From Phycisphaerae bacterium (GTDB lineage: Bacteria; Planctomycetota; Phycisphaerae; SM23-33), in the NCBI GenBank assembly GCA_018335035.1, contig JAGXKT010000015.1, forward strand, positions 14,590 through 52,810: a stretch of 38,221 nt of DNA, in the 5' to 3' direction. The translations under genes and the position numbers were made by a program. Every line of letters starts with the position of its first letter. The first letter of the stretch is position 1. Below are positions 34,301 through 38,221 of the stretch, one piece after another. The notes below the pieces were generated by a model. The model saw nothing but the letters and a program-made list of their open reading frames with translations. It was not told the DNA's origin and ran no database searches.

Positions 34301-34418
34301 GCAGTTCTCCTACTTCCAGGAGGACGCGCCGGCCTGTGACGTCTGCGGAGCAATCACCGTTCGCAACGGCAATTGCTACAAGTGCTACAACTGCGGCGCG
34401 TCCCTGGGGTGTAGCTAA
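31320..34418 (+). CDS. nrdJ: Adenosylcobalamin-dependent (class II) ribonucleoside-diphosphate reductase
   Basis: 1032 residues; oxygen-independent reductase making deoxynucleotides with B12 radical chemistry. The 10-stranded barrel carries the redox cysteines Cys192 (ASACFIQ) and Cys409 (SACNLASLN) and the catalytic triad N396-C398-E400 in NPCSE, plus the family marks AAFNSPVWFNVG, GSGTGTDLSTLRSS, TGTIGFMMDCDTTGIEPD and INHMGHIRMMGA. A TSCPD domain (VTHKFDIAGHEGYLNVGLYED to AKSIVDYVFRWLG) follows, then about 110 Ser/Gly/Thr-rich residues and a Cys-rich end (CDVCG, CYKCYNCG) that recycles the active-site disulfide. No ATP cone. The linker DNA includes an 8-bp hairpin (CCGCTTCC/GGAAGCGG). ATG at 31320 has GGGAGA nine bases upstream. 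No partner subunit is needed. Expression is probably NrdR-controlled. Confidence 0.96.
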   Translation: MTLYDSAAKSRPADSAHDTADRDASKGLHVERIFSTEGIDPFDEQTWEKRSARICGDKGETIFEQHDVDVPAGWSQLATNVVVSKYFYGEVGTDQRESSVRDLVHRVARTIADWGRDDGIFASDTDAERFCDELAWLCVNQNAAFNSPVWFNVGLYHQRGVAGSEGNYHWDPKSQKAVKTLRSYEYPQASACFIQSVDDTMEDIMRLAASEAMLFKYGSGTGTDLSTLRSSREKLSGGGTPSGPLSFMRVFDQIAGVIKSGGKTRRAAKMQSLRCDHPDIREFITCKMDEEKKAWALIEQGYDGSFNGEAYSSVMYQNANTSIRVTDEFLKAVLDDGTWQTYEVTTGRPSVSYPARKLMNGIAEGTHICGDPGVQYHSTINRWHTCPNSGPINASNPCSEYMFVNDSACNLASLNLMKFRRPDGSFDVERFRAAVRVIIIAQEILVDHASYPSERICENSHAFRPLGLGYANLGCLLMSLGLPYDSELGRSYAAAVTSIMTATAYATSAELASRRGPFERFAENREAMLTVMRMHHAAADDLAVETCPANLVDAARACWDDAIAGGQRSGYRNAQATVLAPTGTIGFMMDCDTTGIEPDIALVKYKKLAGGGMFKIVNRTVPLALERLGYDDEQIQRIVDYIDAHDTIEGASDLAEEHLPVFDCAFRPANGTRCINHMGHIRMMGAVQPFLSGAISKTVNVANDVSVEEILNVYMEGWKLGLKAVAIYRDGSKRIQPLNVRKDEQEKADPLTLQIEAARREPHRHRLPATRPSVTHKFDIAGHEGYLNVGLYEDGSPGELFITMAKEGSTVGGLVDAFATAISLCLQYGVPPAALVKKFTHQRFEPNGMTTNREIPFAKSIVDYVFRWLGLTFIDEYRKANLPAGASDSSSMQSTSETVTDDGPSETGSAETGARTDADAPLGALFDRGRTGTYASESGGNGKTASGGGNGSGSAAGSGPLGTEAQAASSTATKVLADRQRRFSAAAGAEQMDAQFSYFQEDAPACDVCGAITVRNGNCYKCYNCGASLGCS

Positions 34419-34476
34419 CCTCACGGGCGTTCGGACGCGATGAACGGGCCTTACGGACGAGGCCTGAAAGTGGTCG

Positions 34477-34511
34477 GACGCTGCCGGCGACAGGATGCCG
34501 TCGGCAGCGTC
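34477..34511 (+). terminator. 10-bp hairpin after nrdJ
   Basis: GACGCTGCCG (34477-34486) and CGGCAGCGTC (34502-34511) form a perfect 10-bp stem with a 15-nt loop, 58 nt after the nrdJ stop. Only a weak T-rich stretch follows. It may be an attenuating or mRNA-end structure rather than a full terminator. Confidence 0.4.
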
Positions 34512-34675
34512 GCATGATTCATTTGCAGGCCGAGCGGCCCCGCAGGGCGATGAACTGCAGCCGCGGCGGGTTTCCGGCGAAAAGTCGGCTAAAGATTTCG
34601 CATAAGCCGCTCCGAGATAGAGACAGACGCGTTTAACAACCGGCAGGCGTTCTAGACGAGTACGTTGTCCGCTGC

Positions 34676-34772
34676 ACCCCGAACGGTGTAGGTCTCCCTC
34701 CGCCTACATCAGGGTTGCGGCTAACTGGGTGACGCCGAGGTCTCCCTCCGCCTCAGGCGTCGCCCCTTTTTT
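34676..34772 (+). ncRNA. Candidate small RNA with two C-rich hairpin loops
   Basis: Two hairpins carry the same 10-nt loop UCUCCCUCCG: TGTAGG/CCTACA (34687-34708, enclosed by ACCC/GGGT) and GACGCCGAGG/CCTCAGGCGTC (34731-34761). CUCCCUCC is complementary to ribosome-binding sequences, as in the C-rich loops of Staphylococcus and Bacillus small RNAs. The second hairpin is also the terminator. Upstream, TTAACA (34633-34638) resembles a -35 but no good -10 follows, so the RNA could be cut from the nrdJ transcript instead. No homologue is recognised. Confidence 0.4.
34727..34772 (+). terminator. Strong intrinsic terminator
   Basis: GGGTGACGCCGAGG and CCTCAGGCGTCGCCC form a stem of 13 pairs with one T-G mismatch and one bulged A, loop TCTCCCTCCG, followed by six T (34767-34772). 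It is the only textbook Rho-independent terminator in the window, facing plus, between nrdJ and the glycosidase gene. Confidence 0.8.
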
Positions 34773-34895
34773 CGCGCCGGTTCTGCGCCAAACAGGGCCT
34801 TGCGGGCGATTTCGCCTTGCCCACACGCGGCCGGATGTCTACAACAACATCACCACCCCACAACGATGCACTCGCCGTCCTGACAGGAGCATAGC

Positions 34896-36605
34896 ATGGG
34901 TATCAAGGTCGCATTCATCGGTGCCGGAAGTGTCGGGTTTACCCGTCGGCTGATGCGGGACATCCTCGCCGTGCCTGAGCTGTCCGACACGCAGTTCGCC
35001 TTCACGGACATCTCCAAGCGCAATTTGGACATGGTGACGCGCCTCTGCCGCAAGGACATCCGCAACAACGATCTTCCGGCCGACATCCAGGCCACCACCG
35101 ACCGCCGCCGGGCGCTGGACGGCGCCGACTACGTCGTCAACTGCACGCGCATCGGCGGGCTGGAGGCCTTTCGAGGCGACATCGACATCCCGTTGAAGTA
35201 CGGCGTCGACCAGTGCGTCGGCGACACGCTCTGTGCCGGCGGCATCCTTTACGGACAGCGCAACGTCCCCTGCATCCTCGAATTCTGCAAGGACATCCGC
35301 GAGGTCGCCGGCGACGACGCCCTGCTTCTCAACTACGCCAACCCCAACGCGATCAACACCTGGGCCGCCAACACCTACGGCGGGGTGCCCACGATCGGAC
35401 TCTGCCACGGCGTCCAGGGCGGGCACAAGCAACTCGCCGACGTCATTGAGCTGCTCGTCAACGAGGGCCGCGACGCCGATGACCCCAACTACGTCCGCGT
35501 GACGCCGGATGACGTAGACATCATCTGCGCCGGGATCAACCACCAGACCTGGTACGTCCAGGTCCTCTACGACGGGCAGGACTGGACGGACCGCCTGCTG
35601 GAGGGATTCGAGAAGCACCCGACCTTCCGCAAAACCGAAAAGGTCCGCATCGACGTGCTGCGCCGGTTCGGCTACTACTCGACCGAGTCCAACGGGCACC
35701 TCAGCGAGTACCTGCCCTGGTACCGCAAGCGCCCCAAGGAAACGCGCCAGTGGATCTCGTTGGACAACTGGATCAACGGCGAGACGGGCGGCTACCTCCG
35801 CGTCTGCACGGAGGGGCGCAACTGGTTCCAGACGGACTTCCCCAAGTGGATGGCTGCCGACGATCCGCCGATCGGCCCGGGCGACCGCAGCAACGAGCAC
35901 GGCAGCCACATCATCGAAGGCCTCGAGACCGGCCGGGTCTATCGCGGGCACTTCAACGTGCCCAACGACGGGTGCATCACGAACCTGCCCGACGACAGCA
36001 TCGTCGAGGTGCCCGGCTACGTGGACCACAACGGCGTGAGCATCCCGCAGGTGGGCGATCTGCCGCTGGCGTGTGCGGCCACGCTGTCGGCGAGCATCAA
36101 CGTCCAGCGGATGGCGGTCGAGGCGGCCGTCGCCGGCGACGCGATCCTGCTCAAACAGGCCGTGCTGCACGACCCGCTGACCGCCGCCGTCTGCACGCCG
36201 GAGGAAGTCTGGCAGATGGTCGACGAGATGCTCGTCGCCCAGGCGAAATGGCTGCCGCAATACGCCGACGAGATTCCCGCCGCCAAGAAGCGTCTGGCCG
36301 CGGCGAAACGCGGCAAGCGCTACAAGGGCACGTGGACGTGGGACGGGTCGGCCCGACTGAAAGTCCGCAGCGTCCAGGAACTGCGCGACGCGGGCGACAA
36401 GGCCCGCGGCGTCCTCGACGCGGACAAGGCCGCCGCACAACGCGCCGCCGACGCCGAGTCCGGCAAGACAAAGCGAACGCGCCGGCGCAAGAGCAGCCGG
36501 AAGAAGGCCGCCAAGAAATCCCGCACCGGCCGCGGCAAAAGCGCCAAGAAATCCTCCGGCGCCAAGCGCGCCAAGAAGAGCCACTCGTCGCGCAAAAAGA
36601 GCTAG
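34896..36605 (+). CDS. Glycoside hydrolase family 4 (MelA-like) with histone-H1-like tail
   Basis: 569 residues. The first 460 or so match NAD+/Mn2+-dependent GH4 enzymes of the alpha-galactosidase (MelA) / alpha-galacturonidase branch: FIGAGSVGFTRRLMRDIL, GDTLCAGGI (110-117), LCHGVQGG with Cys170 and His171, CAGINHQTWY with His216, and GYYSTESNGHLSEYLPWY. Hydrolysis goes through oxidation at C3 and elimination. Substrate is unknown; lacking phospho-sugar genes nearby, a galactoside or galacturonide is the better guess. It is 120 residues longer than E. coli MelA: a helical section, then a tail (523-569) in which 24 of 47 residues are Lys or Arg in a KKAAKKS/SAKKSS pattern, like histone H1 or AlgP. 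Cytoplasmic. ATG has AGGAG six bases upstream. It is in one open frame, so the tail is not a frameshift product. Confidence 0.88.
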   Translation: MGIKVAFIGAGSVGFTRRLMRDILAVPELSDTQFAFTDISKRNLDMVTRLCRKDIRNNDLPADIQATTDRRRALDGADYVVNCTRIGGLEAFRGDIDIPLKYGVDQCVGDTLCAGGILYGQRNVPCILEFCKDIREVAGDDALLLNYANPNAINTWAANTYGGVPTIGLCHGVQGGHKQLADVIELLVNEGRDADDPNYVRVTPDDVDIICAGINHQTWYVQVLYDGQDWTDRLLEGFEKHPTFRKTEKVRIDVLRRFGYYSTESNGHLSEYLPWYRKRPKETRQWISLDNWINGETGGYLRVCTEGRNWFQTDFPKWMAADDPPIGPGDRSNEHGSHIIEGLETGRVYRGHFNVPNDGCITNLPDDSIVEVPGYVDHNGVSIPQVGDLPLACAATLSASINVQRMAVEAAVAGDAILLKQAVLHDPLTAAVCTPEEVWQMVDEMLVAQAKWLPQYADEIPAAKKRLAAAKRGKRYKGTWTWDGSARLKVRSVQELRDAGDKARGVLDADKAAAQRAADAESGKTKRTRRRKSSRKKAAKKSRTGRGKSAKKSSGAKRAKKSHSSRKKS

Positions 36606-36659
36606 CGGCGCGCCGGCTGCGTTTCGCCGTGCGCATCGCCGAAAGGCAGCATCCGCATT

Positions 36660-38198
36660 CTACCGCCGCTTCCTGCGGACCAGGGGCACCCAAGCGGCCC
36701 CGGCCAGCAGCGCCAGCGTTGCCGGTTCCGGGATTTCGTCGACGACGCGCAGCTCCAGGTTGTCCAGCAACACGCGCTGCCCGCTGCCCGGATGGTCCAG
36801 CGTGACCTTCAGCGTTGCGCCGGGCAGGTCGTACAGTGCCTCGTCGGTCACGAGAAAGCCGTGGCTGACCCAGTCGGGGTCCGCCGCGACGGCCGGGCCG
36901 AGCGATTCGAGCAACTCGTCGTTGATGTGCACGTCCAACGTGCCGCCGGCGTCGAGGAAACGATAGTCGAAGGCGATCTCGAAGCTACCGTTCGGCGTAT
37001 CGACAGTCTGCTCGACGTAGACCGGCGAGCCGGTGGTCATCTCCACGCAGGAATTCGACGCATCGGCCGGATCGGTTACGACCTCCCCGCTGCCTCCGCC
37101 ACCGAAGTTGAGCCCCGTCGCGTCATCGAACGAGGTGTTGGCAACGACGTTCTGGCCGGTGACCGGCAGGAGCAGGAGGTTGACGTAATGGCCGCTCGAG
37201 CCGGACGGCTGAGCTGCCGCGAGAATCTCGCCCCGTTGGTTGATATCCTTCACGTAGATCTGGTCGTAGCCGGCGCCGCCACCCACCAAGAGATCCTCAA
37301 TGGGATCAAGCTCGCCGTCACGATAGAGGGCTGGCTGGTTGCTGTATGCGGCCGCGCTGCCGACAACCCACCCGCCATCGTTGATTCCCACGGAGCCGCC
37401 GCCCGAATACAGATGGGTATTGATCAGCTCGCCGCCGATCTGCTTGAGGTGTACCGAACCATTGTAAGAGAGGGCGACGTAGCCCGTGTCGTTGATGTCG
37501 TAGATATCGTCCGTGCCCCCCTCGGGCAACAGGTCTGACACGCCGTCGGCCTCGCTCCAGACGAACGCGTGCCGGCCGTCGTCGGAGACGATACCCGCCA
37601 CAACGCCGTGATTATTGACCGCCCGGCCCACCATGAGATGCGCCACACCGTCGCCGTCAAAATCCAGGTGGGGGATAAGCGTGGCGCTATTTGTCTGCCA
37701 GTCATACGCGAACGCACGACGGTGCTCGCTCTTGTCCGTGTAGCCGGTCATCAATCCGTGCACGTTGACCGCGACGGCCCCGCTGTACTCCGTCGTCGAA
37801 ACCGGCAATTGACGAGCCGTCGCCGAGCCGGCCGTCACGTGCCAGCCCATGGCCTTGTTGTACCCACCGTACTCGCCCGCCACGTATCCCGTGGCACTGC
37901 AGCCCCGTATGTGCTTGCGGGCAATCCAGTCTCCATCGCCGCTGAGATCAAACTGCGTCCACCCACCTTGCCAGCGCCAAAGTTTACGCACGGAATCGTA
38001 GTAAGGCGTCCCGCGATCCACAGGGTCCCCGACGCCGACGAAGCTCAGATTCCCCTCCGCCATCCCCCCCTGCACGGCCACGGGCGACGTTTCATCGGGC
38101 GGGAAGGGAACCTCGAATACCTCGTATCCCAGCTCGCCGACGGCGACAGGCGACAAACACGTCAGAGTAAGCGCAACGGTAAGCGCCGAGCGTCGCAT
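36660..38198 (-). CDS. PEP-CTERM exported protein with HAF-type repeats
   Basis: 512 residues. Signal peptide (MRRSALTVALTLTCLSPVAVG). The main part is made of HAF-type repeats: AVAVNVHGLMTGYTD...RRAFAYD, GRAVNNHGVVAGIVSDDGR then HAFVWS, DIYDINDTGYVA, SVGINDGGWVVGSAAA and VKDINQRGEILAAAQ, likely blades of a propeller. A beta-sandwich domain follows (GSFEIAFDYRFLDAGGTLDV to LLDNLELRVV). It ends with the PEP-CTERM signal IPEPATLALLAGAAWVPL and RRKRR, so exosortase should cut it and fix it at the cell surface. Exosortase is not in the window. Start at 38198 has AAGGAG seven bases upstream, better than the ATG at 38204. Convergent with the glycosidase gene; the 54-nt gap shows a weak hairpin (TTTCGCCG/CGCCGAAA, 36622-36644). 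Confidence 0.92.
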   Translation of the reverse strand: MRRSALTVALTLTCLSPVAVGELGYEVFEVPFPPDETSPVAVQGGMAEGNLSFVGVGDPVDRGTPYYDSVRKLWRWQGGWTQFDLSGDGDWIARKHIRGCSATGYVAGEYGGYNKAMGWHVTAGSATARQLPVSTTEYSGAVAVNVHGLMTGYTDKSEHRRAFAYDWQTNSATLIPHLDFDGDGVAHLMVGRAVNNHGVVAGIVSDDGRHAFVWSEADGVSDLLPEGGTDDIYDINDTGYVALSYNGSVHLKQIGGELINTHLYSGGGSVGINDGGWVVGSAAAYSNQPALYRDGELDPIEDLLVGGGAGYDQIYVKDINQRGEILAAAQPSGSSGHYVNLLLLPVTGQNVVANTSFDDATGLNFGGGGSGEVVTDPADASNSCVEMTTGSPVYVEQTVDTPNGSFEIAFDYRFLDAGGTLDVHINDELLESLGPAVAADPDWVSHGFLVTDEALYDLPGATLKVTLDHPGSGQRVLLDNLELRVVDEIPEPATLALLAGAAWVPLVRRKRR

Positions 38199-38221
38199 GA
38201 GCATTCTCCTTCTGCCGGCAC

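Noticed and set aside
34590-34619. Sigma-28 type promoter (TAAAGATT ... CCGAGATA)
   Set aside because: The spacing is 3 nt too long and the -10 is a poor match; no motility gene follows.
36622-36644. Terminator between the glycosidase and the PEP-CTERM gene
   Set aside because: The stem has a C-C mismatch and only three A/T at the ends; mentioned in the PEP-CTERM entry but not called.

Overview
The window is high-GC, densely coded bacterial DNA. It most likely comes from a Planctomycetota chromosome, possibly Phycisphaerae. The clues are a PEP-CTERM protein with HAF-type repeats, an animal-type transketolase, a B12-dependent (class II) ribonucleotide reductase, many paired-cysteine proteins of unknown function, and intergenic spacers made of short tandem repeats. 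No tRNA, rRNA, CRISPR array, transposase or phage gene is visible. Assignment to the phylum is an inference from gene content only.

Layout. 1-115 is a heptamer-repeat spacer. 116-6133 holds a transketolase (-), a HAD phosphatase (+) and two convergent metallophosphoesterases of different types. 6238-11693 (-) is a two-gene, translationally coupled unit: a membrane-anchored PQQ-type beta-propeller protein, then a 1229-residue fusion of a rifampin-phosphotransferase-like dikinase to a membrane domain resembling EMC3/TMCO1 (DUF106). 11921-14195 carries a divergent pair, an SdiA-regulated-type lipoprotein and a zinc-ribbon protein with a PH-like C-terminus. 14213-17255 (-) is a tight operon: a 26-residue membrane microprotein, an HTH-EIIA protein, a stand-alone EIIA, a CPA2 cation/proton antiporter and a small PII-like protein, the last four overlapping by 4 nt each. 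17551-22424 (+) has an unknown protein, a mutarotase-like protein, a protein built from exact 22-residue amphipathic repeats, and an overlapping YihY/CorA membrane-protein pair.

22591-27776 (-) is the cell-wall and division block murC-murB-ddl-ftsQ with a membrane protein at its end, divergent from gyrB (28051-30543, +). A 776-nt spacer after gyrB contains octamer arrays, a hairpin-rich element, possible DnaA boxes, and a promoter with NrdR-like boxes ahead of nrdJ (31320-34418). The next spacer (34419-34895) ends in two hairpins with identical C-rich loops and a strong intrinsic terminator, so it may make a small RNA. A family-4 glycosidase with a histone-like basic tail and a convergent PEP-CTERM protein close the window.

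Themes: envelope construction (mur genes, ddl, ftsQ, PEP-CTERM), ion homeostasis controlled by PTS-type phosphorylation, and nucleotide/DNA metabolism (nrdJ, gyrB, tkt). The least explained parts are the dikinase/EMC3-like fusion with its propeller partner, the EIIA-antiporter operon with its microprotein, the 22-mer repeat protein, and the C-loop RNA.
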